NCBI GenBank assembly: GCA_948146395.1 | Contig: OX411555.1 | Coordinates: forward strand, 57,040,187 to 57,104,186 | Direction of reading: 5' to 3' | DNA length: 64,000 bases | Source of the DNA: Fragum whitleyi | Taxonomy: Eukaryota; Mollusca; Bivalvia; Cardiida; Cardiidae | Part shown: positions 33,321-46,672 of the stretch, piece after piece | Layout: every line of letters begins with the position of its first letter | Numbering within the stretch: the first letter of the stretch is position 1 | Made by a program: the position numbers and the translations under genes | Notes under the pieces: model-generated | Seen by the model: the letters and a program-made list of their open reading frames with translations, nothing else | What the model was told of the DNA's origin: nothing | The model's database searches: none

Positions 33321-33494
33321 TAGGATCTGTGCTATAATTATTTAAGTGCGTTGGTCTAAATTAACAGTAATAAAAAATAAAATCCTCTAGCTCTATCAAT
33401 ATGTCACGGTCGAAACAATTTTACCTGATTTGAAAGAACTTCTATCGGGGCAAACCGTGATTGGGGCTTTTTCCCGCTGATTAAGATTTAGTTT

Positions 33495-33925
33495 TTGGTG
33501 AACGAAATTTTCGTTCACCAGTGTACGAAATTTTCGTTCACCAGTGTTATATACTGTGTATGGAAAATCATGTAGGATCTTAATAGGTTTTGAATAAAGC
33601 AGTACCTCTTTAGATTCAATTTAGTATCTCTAGAGACTTCTTTCTACAAAATCACAGTTTGTATCCTTGAATGCATGATACTAGCATTCTTCATCAAGTG
33701 AAGATAATGAAAATTACCCTTTAAAAACACAAAAATATCTTGGAATGTCTATACGGGCGAATTTTTGATCGGCGTAAGATTGTCGAGACTTGAGAGCAAA
33801 AACAAAGTTTGTGTCTGTACACTGTATAGACAGATACTATGTTTTTGATTTAAACCTTCGCTATTGTAACTTGTAGTAATTTGCCGGAAATGTGTGTTTA
33901 TTGAGGTCGTGAACTCTTGAACTTC
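33495..33925 (-). repeat. Repeat R, uninterrupted copy (empty site)
   Basis: On the minus strand it reads collinearly with 1756-1861 joined to 3114-3420, without the 1252-bp element found between them. The hairpin end is duplicated here: GGTGAACGAAATTTTCGTTC-type palindromes at 33499 and 33520. Confidence 0.85.
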
Positions 33926-36900
33926 TACACACCCCTGATTGGCCATCCCACACGTGATGACCTACTACGATTTTACCTGCCTTCTTATGAATGAATACTT
34001 TGCTTCTAAGTTACGAAAGGTCAAGTTTACAAACGAATGGAATGTTCCTGCCGTATTTCTCCTATTAAACGCGTCCGAGCAAAACGTCGTGGGGCGCTAT
34101 TATTTCAGACTCTTTTACTTAATTAAAAAAAATACTTATTTTGGTACCAAAGAGAAGCAAACTGTTAACATGTTTGTAATTATCGATTGAAATACGTACG
34201 CTACCCAATACGCTTTTCTATTTATCTATTAAGGCTATAGATTTAAAAAATAGAATAAAATGTTAGCTAATGAATTGTAATTCTGTCATTTAAAGTCATC
34301 TATCGAAAAACGGTCACCCTCGACCATTAATTGCAGCTTTCAAAAGCAAGTGATTATGTTAGCAGAAGCCGAGATATTATTATTGTTATTATTTGTACAA
34401 GGTAGGAAGTTCCAGACGATGCAATATTCAATGTTCCGCTACCGATGGACAAAGTGGTCTAATAAATCATTACCTATTCACGTATGAAATGAATAATCCT
34501 GTATTAAATCCTAAAATTTCGTGATGTGTAAATGCACCCAGTACATGAAATGAAAGTGTTTCGTAGTGAAAACACAACACGTCTGGAGCTAGCTGGGTCA
34601 CCGCGTGTCGGCACCCTTTGAAGTCCCCAGATTCTTGCAAGCGGCGGGGTCGCTTTTGAAAAAAGTCACACACGAGATTTTACGGGGGTTTTCCTATTTT
34701 AACAGTATGAATTGTGACTAGGATTTAATCATTTGACTCGGATATTTTGTATATTTGCAGAAAGTGAAATGATTTCAGAAATATTTTCGTAACAACGAAA
34801 GGGGATTTTGTTCGCATGTGACTTATGAAGAACAACGAGAAATAGTTCTCATTTTGTGTTAAATTTTAACCTTTCGCACTTCTGGAAGACTGCGCGATTT
34901 AGGATGCGCTAGTTTTTCATATGTTGAACGATCTTTTAATGACGCAACCAGCCTTTTCCTGATAGGAATTTAAGATAGTTAACCCACAATCTATTGAACA
35001 TTACGCCGTGGAGTAGCTGCTATTGAAATTAAATTCGAGACTGGACTTTTCACCACGGCCCGTGGACGGTTGGATGTTGTTGATCGTATAGTCAAGGGCC
35101 TGGGAATCGTATTAAAGGGGGAGCGCGTTTATTAGGGAGGGCGCGTCTAAAAGGTGAAATACGGTATATTTAGTCCAAATTATCATTAGACATAAACACG
35201 CACCATTTGACCGTGACCAACCTTGATATGAAGTAAAATTTAACCCATTGCCAGACAACTTTTGTTCTCAACTACCAAATTTACACCTCTTCCTTAAATC
35301 CCGTTTTTATCTTAAAGCTTATTGTTGCATACTTGTGTAATGTAAATATCTTCGGTTACGGGTATTTTTGTATCATATCACCCAAATCCCATTCCCTGTT
35401 TTTGGTTTTTTTTTTCGTTTCAAACAAGGCCGGAAAACAGGGGATATAGCAATCTCGGTACGATTTACTGTTAATATATGAATGTCGTGAATAGATTAAT
35501 AAAAAAGAATCAAATGAACAAATATCCCAATACGATAGACCTAATTTCAATTTTTAACACCGAATGGTTTTTTTTTTCAAATTACTTGACATCGTAACTA
35601 CAATTGTATAGTAGCGCTACTATCCCTCGGATGGCTCTTGAATTTCCTCAATACAATCATTCATCTATTTGTTTTAACGGAAGTATGTAAAATATTACAA
35701 AAAACGAAACTTGGATTGTGAATCAATCGCCTGTGGACTGGAGCACCTTTACCTTAACATGGAAATTGGTATTTCTCGCACCAGAACTATAATGAGCATA
35801 CATCCGTATGTAGCTGCCATCTTCTACCCTCTTAGGTTTATGATTATCCGCCGTTTGGTAGGAGCAATAGAATTTAAACAACGACTATATTTGGACAATT
35901 CATTAGCTGTACAAAATACCTTCCTACATAGATTTCATCGATTTTTTTCTTTTTTTTTTTTTTAAATCTTTTTTACGCAATGGCATCAGATAATTATTCT
36001 TTCACGAGACTGAATATTACCGAAAGAGACCAAAACCCTGTTATTACCACTACGAAACAGCGGTCTTTTCATTCGGAGGATGGGGGGGGGGGGCCCAATT
36101 CAGGTCGTACCAGAGCCATAGCGGATAACGTTTAAAAGTCAAAATGCAGAAAGACTGCTGTTTAATCTGCTAAAATATGGGTTCCGCATGTGGAAATTGA
36201 ATTACCTTTCTGACTGCTATTTTTTGAGTTAAGAAAAGAATCATTAGTCTAGACACTATAGTTGCCTGTTTTCTTTACTCTAGGCTTACCGCTCTCTGTC
36301 TATCGGTCTGTCTCTGTCTGTCACTCTCTCTACCTTTCTTTTCCTCTCTTTCTCTTTCTTTGAATTTAGAATTTTGACGAGGCACTTTCCCTTGATTATT
36401 TTTTACATTTATAATTTCTCTTTTCTCAACGAATTCAATATATCACTTTAGAATGCCAACAGATTCGTTCACCATCAGTACTTTCAGTGCTTTGATTAAA
36501 TATTCTATTGTGATTTGTCTGTTCACCATTCTTATCACTTTTGAAAGGCCGAACGAATAAGTTTCATGGATTGTATTTTAAGTAACCCAGCTTTATTGAA
36601 TCGCATTCCTTTTGTTGTGACAAGGATTTTGAGTGCGGGAAATATCTAAAATATTAAAGTTAAATATTTATTTATTTCAAATTCATCTTGTTTATGACGA
36701 ATTTGATAATTCATTTTCATTGTTTTCTATTCATTTAAAATTCTGTTTTAATTTTCGTTTGCGTTTTTCAGATGCCCCGTGCTAGTACATTTTATAAAAG
36801 CTCCAATTTATGACAGTTCGGCGTTTAACGTTTTGAAGCAAATATCAGAAAATTGATAGGATCCTTGTCCAGAAATCGCTTAAGCGTCGAGCGGTGGATG

Positions 36901-37560
36901 GCAGTATGATGAAAAATTATCTGTATTCCCTGAAGAAATTGCCAAAGACATGGCTTCTCATTCCCTCCCGCCAACACTCAAATTGCTCCATTACTGCTGA
37001 AATATTGCGTAAAGGACCCGGTGGCATTAATTCAAGATAATTGAAAATCATTTTTCTCGCCTTAATTTTTGTTTGTACAAACGCTACACAAACTCGTAAA
37101 AGAGCGAATTGGTCTTAAGGTCGTTTTTGCCTGTTTTAAAGTTAAAATTGATCGGTAAAATCTGATAAGAGTTGTTTAGCCGGAGTCTGTGTATCGATTC
37201 CCCACTGTAAGAAAGTAATGTTGCTGTCCCCAAAACGCACAAAAGATTGCAATGACAAATGGATTTGTGTCAAAGGTTAAATTGTTTCTTTCATTCTCAG
37301 CTTTTTGGACACTCTAGGCAAAAACGGCGCCTGATATATTTTAGAATGTTCATTTTTCATTTTAACGAATATGTTAATATTTGAATTGTCCTTTTGATTC
37401 AAATACCATTTAAGTGGCTACAGTATTCATTTATATACTAGAAAAGTTGTGTTTGCTACGTAGGTGCATGACCATTAAAACATCTCTTAACATTAGCCCT
37501 ACAAATATGTGATGTGTGCGATATCTTTCATACATGGATTTCCCTTTTTACTACTTGGCC
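33926..37560. other. Large stretch without a recognised gene
   Basis: Contains open frames at 33939-34190, 34470-34673 and 35711-35965 without recognisable domains, a 10-G run near 36084-36093, and a C/T-rich tract at 36290-36361. No member of the window's repeat families was found, so this is the longest stretch of apparently unique sequence. Confidence 0.5.
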
Positions 37561-37589
37561 AGGAAACTGATGACCAAAAACCATTTTTG

Positions 37590-37880
37590 TCAAGTCCGTG
37601 TGCGGAGAGCGAGACATAGTTGTTACAATGACGGTTCGATTTGAGTGCGTTAGTGCATCTGTCTGTCCGTCCGTCCGATTTTGAACTGACTATTACTCCT
37701 ACTTTTAATGGATTGATATCAAAATAACTTTACTCCTCCATCATGAGTAGATGTGATATTTGGAAGATATTTTCAGGTAGGCTCAAAGTCAAGGCCACAG
37801 CTCAAATGTTAAAAAATGATATTTTTGGACTATCTTCATATTTTACGGGTTCGACATCTCTTGTCCTGTCGGAACCAGTA
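37590..37880 (+). mobile_element. Possible Helentron-like fragment
   Basis: GCGGAGAGCGAGACATAGTT then CTGTCTGTCCGTCCGTCCGA and one core-like unit, ending near ACATCTCTTGTCCTGTCGG. The CGTCCGTC tract and ATTACTCCTACTTTTAATGG segment fit the type, but no terminal hairpins are clear. Confidence 0.4.
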
Positions 37881-39542
37881 GTTGTTTAGTGTTGTTGAAA
37901 AAATAACGTTCATTGTTTTTTTCTGGATCTATTATTCTAGAAAGTAACTTTAGATTTCGAATTAGAATTAAGGTACAATAGAAAATGAAATGTGCTCAGA
38001 GTAATTTGTTAAATGTAATTTCAATTGTAGAACTTTGCTTGAAAAATAAAGATTCCTTTTTCTATGAAATAAGTTTATCGTTATTCATGGTTACAAAAAT
38101 GGAAGTACCCAATTTTACACACTACTTCTCCTGGTATCACTCAATTTTGAATATTTCTATTCACAATTTCGTCTGGTTTAAGAACAGGAGGCTGTTAAAA
38201 GACATCAATTGTGATTTAAATGGTACGGGAGATAGTTTTTGTGAAAACGTATTTCTTATATTTGAATATGGTTCACATATTTTCTGTGAAACCCAATTTG
38301 GATACGACAGATTTAAAGATGGTTTCCTTCTGAATTCATGCATCATTTCAGTCCGTTTGAAATGAGTTTGTCTAGCACGAAACTACACCCTGCTCATGTA
38401 CTCAAGCCTTTGATATTTAAAAAACGGTTCCTTTAAAATCATTCTTAATCTTTTTGCTCATATTGTCTAAGCAACGAGTGATGTCTTAGTGTCAAATATT
38501 CGCAGAACGGAGAGGTTCTTTGTACACGTTTTGGAAATGTTTGCTTGTCACACAGGCAATAGTCCATATTTCGTTATAAAGGATGTAGATATGTCGGGCT
38601 TATATTATAAGCTTTATGACAAAAGTTTGAATATGAAACATTTGCCTGCGACTTGTCACTATATCAAAGTCAATGCGGAAATCTATTTAAGTATTACTTT
38701 AGAAATACGCATTCGAGGAAATTTGTTTCGAAAAGAAATTCACTCTGTAGTATAATCTATAATACGTTAATACATAGAGAATAAATTGTTTTATTACAAG
38801 AATGATATACATTTCATTGAGTGAACTACAAAATGATTTTTACATATATTCAGGTCCACTGATAAAGTTGGTATTCTTTCCAAAGCTACCTGTGATATGC
38901 ACTCGAATAACATACGATTTGATTAGGAAAACTTATCTTTCACCCTCTTTTTATCGCCCCTAACCCTGTGTTTGGGATAACATAGCGCTGGTCGATGCCC
39001 CATTATGATGCCTTTTTTTTCTCAGTGAAGACTCGAATGCGTGTATCAAGATGGGGACGCTTGTGAGCGCTTTGTTTGCATGAAAGTTGGGCTGTATTCA
39101 TTTGGCGCCTCCAAAATTGCTTTCTGAGTCACAAGATAGCGCAGGCATCAGTACTATTCTTTTCTTTGTTAATTCTAAATGTTTCTAAATTAAGCGATTT
39201 TCAAGTGCATAAACATTTTATTGTTCATCCATCGGCATGAAACCCCTGTATGCAGTAAGAAATTTCTCTTCAATGCTTGTTAATTGAATCTAAAGCTTCC
39301 TGTATTAATAGATTTGCCTAGATTTCCGTGGTGATCAATAGTTTTAATTAGAGAAAGGAATTGTCTCTCAAACTGAGCTCTGTTGTCTGTCACCCTTTAA
39401 ATCCTATCTAATGCTCCCCAAACAAAGACGACTTTTCTGATATTACCAGCTCAAGACTATTTAGAAGTGTGACGATTACTTTTTGTAATGAACCAAAATG
39501 TGTAGTAGTAACCATTGTTCAATAACGCTTTTTCTGTTACTT
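37881..39542. other. No gene identified
   Basis: Two longer frames exist (37985-38365, 126 codons; 38489-38755, 88 codons, with no ATG at its opening). Neither shows a recognisable domain, signal peptide or repeat. They could be exons of an unknown gene but have no support. Confidence 0.35.
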
Positions 39543-39770
39543 AAGCCTGTGCATGACATTTCCAACAATTTCAAATTTGAAAAAGCAAAGTCTCTGGCCA
39601 GCATGTGCATCCGCACAGTCTGACCAAAGTCTTCACTTTGCGATTTGTAGATAAATAAGGTCTTAAAGTATCTGTAGACAGTTAAGCAATCTTCTAATTA
39701 CACCATGTTACTGTATGGGCGGCTACATGTTTGCACCTCGCGCAGGTGTCAAATTGTTGGAAACATCACT
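39543..39770 (+). mobile_element. Family W MITE
   Basis: AGCCTGTGCATGACATTTCC and CAACAATTTCAAATTTG at the left, hairpin around GTGCATCCGCACAGTCTGAC, and AATTGTTGGAAACATCAC at the right. It contains TAGATAAATAAGGTCTTAAA, an empty version of the 60570 insertion site. Confidence 0.8.
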
Positions 39771-40910
39771 AATAGATTCATTTCGTTTGTTTGTCAGTCA
39801 GTCTACTCGTCAGTCCTATCTTGTCCGGATCATGAGTCTTAAAACTTGGATCTGGATTAAATTTTGTAATTATTCCACATAACTTTTTCCCTTATAATTG
39901 TAGATACTCTTAAGCTGTTTGAAGGGTTAATGAGTGTCAATTGTAGCTGCACTGGTCCAAATTGTTTTACGAAGTGTCCGCCATGTTTGCGTTCGCGCGT
40001 CCGTTCGTCCATAAACCTTTTATATTCAAAATCTTCTCTTTACAAATAACCAGATGGATTTCCATCAATTTTCACAAAAATCAGGCGCTTAATCGCCCTA
40101 AGTTTATTCGGATCATGAATTTGTCATTCGTGTATACATATAAAACAATATTTGCATCGCCCTTTGCAACGATTCTTATTTCTCATTTCTTTCCTTAAGT
40201 GTTTATAAGAAATTTGCAAATTTGAAAGACAGGTATTTCTCTATCTGGTTTCAATTACGTGCACATACCATGATGTGTAGAATTTTGCGCAAGGGAAACA
40301 TTTTCATACACAATTTATTTTCTTTGAACTTTGTGTATGACGTGGCCTTAACATACTAGTCATAAATACGTAATATACTTCATTAGGATCGCAGATCTTT
40401 CGTGACTTTGGTGAATATAGGTTTAACATGCAACAAGACAAATATATCCACTGATAGATGACAATTTAACATGTTAATTCTACATAGTGGCCCTACTTTT
40501 TGCTGATTAAAGTGTGGCTCTTTCACGCGACATTTGCTTTCGGATATTGTTAGAGCATATGATCTGTATATGGATTATATGAATTGTATTTGTTACACAA
40601 CTTTCCTTTTGTTTCAAGTAAAAGACAATTTGCACGGCAACTTTCTTTGTTTTTTCAAGTAATAAACATACTTTGCTGGACATTGCTAACAATTACATAT
40701 TTTGGTCAAATAATAAACCCAGGTTAGCTTCCGCACGGGCGCTGCCTTAAAGGATTTTTTTTCTGTACAGATAGAAACCCTGATTTTTCGACTGATGTAC
40801 ATGCTATATGCAGATCTCTACGATGCTTATAGTTGACTTGTACGCTCATAAAAAAACTCTAGATCTATATGCATGCTGCCTATAATTATTCTTTTCGTTT
40901 TTAAGATAAC
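39771..40910. other. No gene seen
   Basis: A short CGCGCGTCCGTTCGTCC tract at about 39991-40010 with a following ATAAACCTTTTATATTC may be a relic of a Helentron-like core. Otherwise nothing. Confidence 0.4.
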
Positions 40911-41064
40911 GGACCCGTAATAGATCCGAAACATTTAAGAACTCGTGATCTCTCACAATGTTAACCGTTGTTTCCTAATGAAATCATTAGGAAACCTCGG
41001 TTGACTTTGTGAAAGTTCATGACTTCCGAAACGTTGCGGAACTATTACGGGTTCACTACGTTGA
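40911..41064. mobile_element. Foldback MITE, family F
   Basis: TTAAGATAACGGACCCGTAA, centre CCTAATGAAATCATTAGG, right arm GAAACGTTGCGGAACTATTA then CGGGTTCACTACGTTGA. Confidence 0.85.
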
Positions 41065-42439
41065 ATATATTTCATGTAAAAGTAAATAATAACTATCAAG
41101 CACATATTTCCAGATGTTAGCACTTCCTATTTCCGTCGATCATGTGTTCGTATTTATTAATTAATAGGGTGTTATTCGGACAGATATTGAACGCGACTTG
41201 GAGTAGGGCCTAGCTATCAATCTTTTTCCCATGCTTGTAAACGGAATCTGTCAGTCGACATAGACATATTCTCGGCAAAATTAATCCTAACTGCCGCATG
41301 TAGACTGTGTGATTAACAGAGAGAAAATACAAGGCTGTCCTAAATAGTTGTGAATATGCCTATATTTGTGATTCCAGAAAAAAGATTCGCAGGATACAGT
41401 ATAAAGATGTCGGTTACGCTTAGATAGCATGTCCATCGTTACAGCGACTTTGTAATAGCAATCAAATAAAAACTATTTATAATTTTTTGTCACTATGCCC
41501 ACTTTTCCCAAAGATAACCTAAATCAAGTTATTACATGATCAGACTTACGGGTACCAGACGCAATTCGAACCTATGCGAAATTTTCTCAAATCGACAACT
41601 TGCAATGTAATCCGTTTAAGGGATCAGTGGAAAACTATTTCAAGTGTCACAATATATGTATACGTATATTTACAAAGGTTAACGCTGATCCCCCGAGTTG
41701 TTACAAATGTATGCTAACTTTCAAATATAAAAAAAACCCTTGTATAAAGTCAACTGTTTGAATCCCAGATGAGTGTGATCTTTCAACTTCATGCCTTTAT
41801 ATGAAGAGAACATCAAAAGTTATATTCCAAATCATAAACATATATGATTTTTGTTTAATCAATGCTGTCCGAACTCAAATGAATTCAATATTTTGTCAGA
41901 GCATTAGAATCCTCCCACGCTCTCACTCAATTTTTCACGGAAAGACGTATAACCTAGCCCTGACACGTGCAACAGAGCGCTTAATTCGTATCCAAGGAAA
42001 CTATGCATAACAGACTATACCGTATTATTTACACTTAAATGAAGTTTTTCAAAAATCTACGGAATTTCAAAGAGTGAAATATTTTATTATGGTATTCATA
42101 GTTATAATATTCAATAAATCAGTAAATACTTGATTATAACACTCATTCTGTATAATTTATTTTCTTTGTTTATACGTTCTGCATAATTAATTTGCTTTGA
42201 TTATATGCTCATTTACTATGTAATCTTTATTATCATCAATTCCTTAAATAATATTATTCCTTATATATGTTAGTATCATCGTCGTCGGCCTTGAACGAAA
42301 TAAATTAGGAAAAATAGTACGATGTTTCTGGCATATATCTACTGAAATCATTTACTTCAAACCTTATATTGACATTCAAAAGAGCACCATGTCACATGTG
42401 AACGGTGCTTTTGTTTGGATGTTTATTTATATTGTTATT
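41065..42439. other. No gene seen
   Basis: AT-rich. A 69-codon frame at 41801-42010 has no recognisable content. Confidence 0.45.
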
Positions 42440-42490
42440 TATTCATTCATTCATTCATTCATTCATTCATTCATTCATTCATTCATTCAT
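42440..42490. repeat. (ATTC)n microsatellite
   Basis: About twelve ATTC units, fading into TTAAT-rich sequence to 42545. Confidence 0.95.
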
Positions 42491-42573
42491 TTATTTAATT
42501 GTTTATCAATTAATCAATTCATTCATTAATGAATTAATAAATCAATTTATCTATCTATTTAAAACAACGGCAA

Positions 42574-42681
42574 TTTATACACTAGCTTTCAGCGGCAAAG
42601 ACGCCTTCATCAGGTGAATCCTTTGAATTCACAGGATTCACCTGATGAAGGCGGCTGTGCCGCTGAAAGCTAGTGTATAAA
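42574..42681. repeat. Hairpin, arms about 50 bp
   Basis: TTTATACACTAGCTTTCAGC pairs with GCTGAAAGCTAGTGTATAAA; the inner part CCTTCATCAGGTGAATCC pairs with GGATTCACCTGATGAAGG. Confidence 0.9.
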
Positions 42682-42689
42682 TATAGTAT

Positions 42690-43130
42690 TTATCTCAAGA
42701 AGAGAACTTTTTGTTCGTTTAATTATTCGTTTTGTTCATTTGCTTGTTTTCTGTGAACCTAAAATGCAGCTTTCAAGGTCAATGACAAGGTTCTGATGTA
42801 CTCGGTAGAATATTCCATATCGAGACAGCAAAAGTATGTTCCAAAATTCATTGACATTTTGAATATGTATTTGTAATTTCAGAACATGGCATCTATTGCT
42901 TTATATTCGCATATTCTGTATTTCTTTGTGATAGTAATATGTAGCTACTCTCCTGGGAATTATTTTCCATGTCATACATATCTTTTTCAAAAATAAAAGT
43001 CAATTTAATGCAAAATCTGAAATATGTACATCTTTTCACATCGGGGTTTCTAGGCTACATTATATTGCTCATTCCTCCCCCCTTCTACTGTCTGTCTGTC
43101 CAAGTCTGCGAGTGTATCCTTTGGTTCGTT
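42690..43130. other. No gene seen
   Basis: A CTGTCTGTCTGTCC word at 43089-43102 precedes the assembly gap. Confidence 0.5.
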
Positions 43131-43330
43131 NNNNNNNNNNNNNNNNNNNNNNNNNNNNNNNNNNNNNNNNNNNNNNNNNNNNNNNNNNNNNNNNNNNNNN
43201 NNNNNNNNNNNNNNNNNNNNNNNNNNNNNNNNNNNNNNNNNNNNNNNNNNNNNNNNNNNNNNNNNNNNNNNNNNNNNNNNNNNNNNNNNNNNNNNNNNNN
43301 NNNNNNNNNNNNNNNNNNNNNNNNNNNNNN
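43131..43330. other. Assembly gap, 200 N
   Basis: Exactly 200 unknown bases. The right edge lies at the tip of a P2 palindrome whose left arm is missing. Confidence 0.99.
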
Positions 43331-43583
43331 AATTGGCGAGGCTCTGCCGAGACAATTACCAATTCTCACAACCGAGTGAGATATTTTTTTTTTCATACAA
43401 TACACTAAGTATGTATTACATTTATCTTATAGGCCTAACTTATATTTGTCATGTTTTTGTCGGTGTTTCTAACTGAAATGCAAGTTTCTAAAAATAACCA
43501 CATTATATCAATATTCTACAAATATCATTAAAAATATCATACGGGATGTTATCACACGGATATTTGTATAGTTATAAGATATT
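43331..43583 (+). mobile_element. Foldback element P2, left arm lost in gap
   Basis: Starts inside the palindrome tip (GAGGCTCTGCCGAGACAATT), continues with TCACAACCGAGTGAGATATT and AATACACTAAGTATGTATTA, then the inner segment ending GTATAGTTATAAGATA. Confidence 0.85.
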
Positions 43584-43589
43584 CTTTTT

Positions 43590-44382
43590 AAAGCAGGAAA
43601 GTTTTGAATTAGTTCACTACTGTACTGTGTGTTATTAGAAAAAAATCACGCAGATGTTATTCTGGCGTATTCGTCGTCATGGTATTTGAACATGAAAAAG
43701 TCAATTTATTTTTACTATAATTGATATGATTATATTCATGTATATTTTTACCATTATTGTCATTAATTCACATTGTAACTAAGACATGAACTCAGCCTAA
43801 CAATATTAAAATATATCTACATGATTACTAGACAAAACTTAGTTGTCTTTCTATAAACGATCAATTTTCTAGAATAAATGTTGCATTTATTTTCAAGAAT
43901 CCGTAATGCATGTCCAACATCGTTTGTAAATCAAAGTCCGAAGATCAGCAGAACATGTTCTTTATACTGATTTACATGAGACGAATTATATCCCAGAGCG
44001 ATTTCACGGCTCTTAAGAAATCGGCTGAAACAGACAAATCTGAACAGACCTTAATATTTTATGTTCATTGTTATTTTATTTCATTTGAAGGAGCCATCAT
44101 GAAATATTTTGCATGGATTTTATAAGTAATGTTGCATCTCTTTCGGTATAAATATTACAGATTATTAAAGATTTTGAACTTAACTTATTCATTTAAATCC
44201 TTGCTATTGGCAGTTCCAAGCAAAGGCTTTGAAATGCATTGCATGTGAGGAATAAGCTAACGTGAATAGTGGACAGGGCATATTTCAAATCGTCTCTTTA
44301 AAATGTTTGCCAGTCAAACTTCCAGCGTCCTTTTAAATTGAGCACAAAGAAACACCCCCCCCCCCCAAGTCTTGTAATTCTT
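43590..44382. other. No gene seen; C-run at 44355-44366
   Basis: A 71-codon frame at 43910-44125 is unremarkable. The 12-C run is close to the next MITE. Confidence 0.45.
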
Positions 44383-44538
44383 TTAAGGTAGAGGGTCTGT
44401 ATAAGTTCTGCTACATTTCGGAAGTCATGGACTTTAACAGTGAAAACCGAGGTTTCCCAATGAGGAAACCTCGGTTGACATTGTGAAAGATCATGAGTTC
44501 CTAAATGTTGCGGAACAATTACGGGTCCACTTCCTTAA
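44383..44538. mobile_element. Foldback MITE, family F
   Basis: TTAAGGTAGAGGGTCTGTAT to CGGGTCCACTTCCTTAA. The centre is shortened to CCGAGGTTTCCC-AATG-AGGAAACCTCGG (given as two arms). Confidence 0.85.
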
Positions 44539-45522
44539 ATCGGGGGAGTAATTTAAGTTTGTTATGCGGTTTACTACTTACTGATTTAATAGGTGAAATG
44601 AAACTGTATCTATATTTCATTCAAAGACTTTTTTCTCAGAGTCCATCTTTTTGGCATATAGCTTATGATTTAAGATAGTTAGGACAAAAATGATGCAAAA
44701 GGTTGTGAATTCAAAGTACTAATCTGGATTTTTTCGCCAAGTTAAATATTGAAATTAGAAATGCATTTCCAAATGGTTTTATCATTGTATAATCTTAAAT
44801 CTTATAATAAGAAATCATTTTTAATGAGCATTATCCTTGCGTAATCTACATGTGTACTTCTTTCAGATTTAAATTTTGTTTTCTGTGTAGATATACATCT
44901 AGACTTAGGCTTAATTTCAGCTTTATTAACGATGTTTTGGTGTCCAACGACGATAGAGAACGGAGCGTTTACTGTAAAGTAATAGTCAAACATTAGCACT
45001 ACAGAGTCTTTTGTTTGAAAGAAATATAATTACTCGAGGAGGCATTCAGACCTGAAAACTCATTTCTTGGGGGTTGACTTTATCACATCATGTTACAGCA
45101 ATTATTTTGTATAGTCAGAAGTGATCTACAAGGTATAACATGTCCGAATTATGAAACCTTTGGGAAATATCGTATGCATGATAACCATAAAATGATAGGA
45201 GGTACTCTTTAGAATAATCCAGGACAAAGAAGCCATTTTAGATACAAAAATGATATGGAAATAAAATAAAATACCGTATATTGATATGTAGGAGTATCAG
45301 GAGGTTTGGAAGTTAAATCGGTTTTTTTTATAACCCGTGTTTTCGGAAAAATCGAATTTTCTCATTTTTTTTTACCAAAATCATCTAAAATATCAAATTA
45401 ATGTTATAAATATGGCAAGTGAATGGATGAATGAAACAGAAACATTGGTTGAATGTACATAATACTGATTGATTCAATTTCATTTTGTTTGTGTGCTTCT
45501 ACCTTCAGCAAACCACGATTAC
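44539..45522. other. No gene seen
   Basis: AT-rich unique sequence. Confidence 0.45.
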
Positions 45523-45610
45523 CCGATTGTCTCGGCAGAGCCTCGATAATGATCAATTCTCCCAACCTCGTTAGATATTTTTCTCATACAAAACAATGTA
45601 TTATATATAT
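45523..45610 (-). mobile_element. Foldback element P2, partial
   Basis: GATTGTCTCGGCAGAGCCTC then CAATTCTCCCAACCTCGTTA and GATATTTTTCTCATACAAAA: tip plus one arm in inverted orientation. Confidence 0.75.
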
Positions 45611-46612
45611 ATTATGGTTCTATAAACCTACAAACTGGTATGTCTCACATAACTCTCAAAGCATTATTATTGTCCTCTAGACAGATTTTCTTATGGTATG
45701 GGGCACACAATTGAACAAGTTTATGAGATGAAATATGACAATATAATGCATTTGTTGGATTTATTTTGCGTGTAATTGTGTTAATGCGTATTGGTTGTCC
45801 TCAAAGGGGAATATCGCAGACAAGATAATGGCGCAGATACGATAAAATTGGGACCAGGATGTTACGTAATTGTCGTTTCTCTTTATAACTATTTTTCTAC
45901 AGTACTTTCTGTTTCGAAAAATAAAGTAGCCGAAAATCGTACGATTGATTTCGTTGTTTATCATGGTACTCTTTTGTTACGGAATAGAACAAATATTTTT
46001 GTAAAAGGTGTGCTTAATGAAATAAATATATGTATACATATATGTATACATATCACATATATACCTCTAAGTAAAAACATCGAGAATGGTTAAAGAGAAC
46101 GTAAAGCTGTATGTGTCTGATTGGAAATGTTTGTATCCGGCTATGTCGAAACAGTGGTGTGTAACTTAGGATTTTGCGATTGAGAAAAGTCATTAGCAAG
46201 ACAAACAGACGGTCATACAGACGGGCGAAATACAGACATACTTAAAGTAATCAAGAGCCTGTGGTGGATGCACTTCTCATGAAATATTTTAGAAAAACTA
46301 ATTTTATTTCAAATGGTTCTCTAGACAATCGCTGCTTTATCTCCAATTTCTGCCTTCTAGATCTGATAAATATTGCAATAATGCATTAAAGGTGTCAAGA
46401 GCCCTGTAAATATTTTTTCGATTGCATTTCTCTTGTGACAACTTTATACCCGAAAGCCGTTATAAATGATCGTTGTATGTCCATCTCAAAGGACCGCATA
46501 CGAGTAAATTGGAAGGAGAACTATAACACTTTTATCTTCAGTCAGAGCTACAGATAGAGGGGGTATTTTGTTTTTCAAATTTTGATATTTCACTATTCCT
46601 AACTTAAACACG
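45611..46612. other. No gene identified
   Basis: A 100-codon frame (45791-46093) has no known domain. A palindromic ATATGTATACATAT-type stretch lies at 46026-46055, and a CAAACAGACGG/ATACAGACGGGCG stretch at 46202-46233 resembles Helentron-like cores. Confidence 0.4.
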
Positions 46613-46672
46613 ATGTTGTTGGTACTCATTTGAAACGTCTCATCGAGACGATTCAAATGAGTACCCACAACA
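46613..46672. repeat. Hairpin, family G
   Basis: ATGTTGTTGGTACTCATTTG pairs with CAAATGAGTACCCACAACAT around CGTCTCATCGAGACG. Confidence 0.9.

Noticed and set aside
37985..38365. 126-codon frame as a gene
   Set aside because: No recognisable domain, no supporting splice or regulatory signals, and T-rich composition makes such lengths possible by chance. Kept only as an unremarkable frame.
42405..42617. Frame encoding a FIHS repeat
   Set aside because: It is translation of the (ATTC)n microsatellite.
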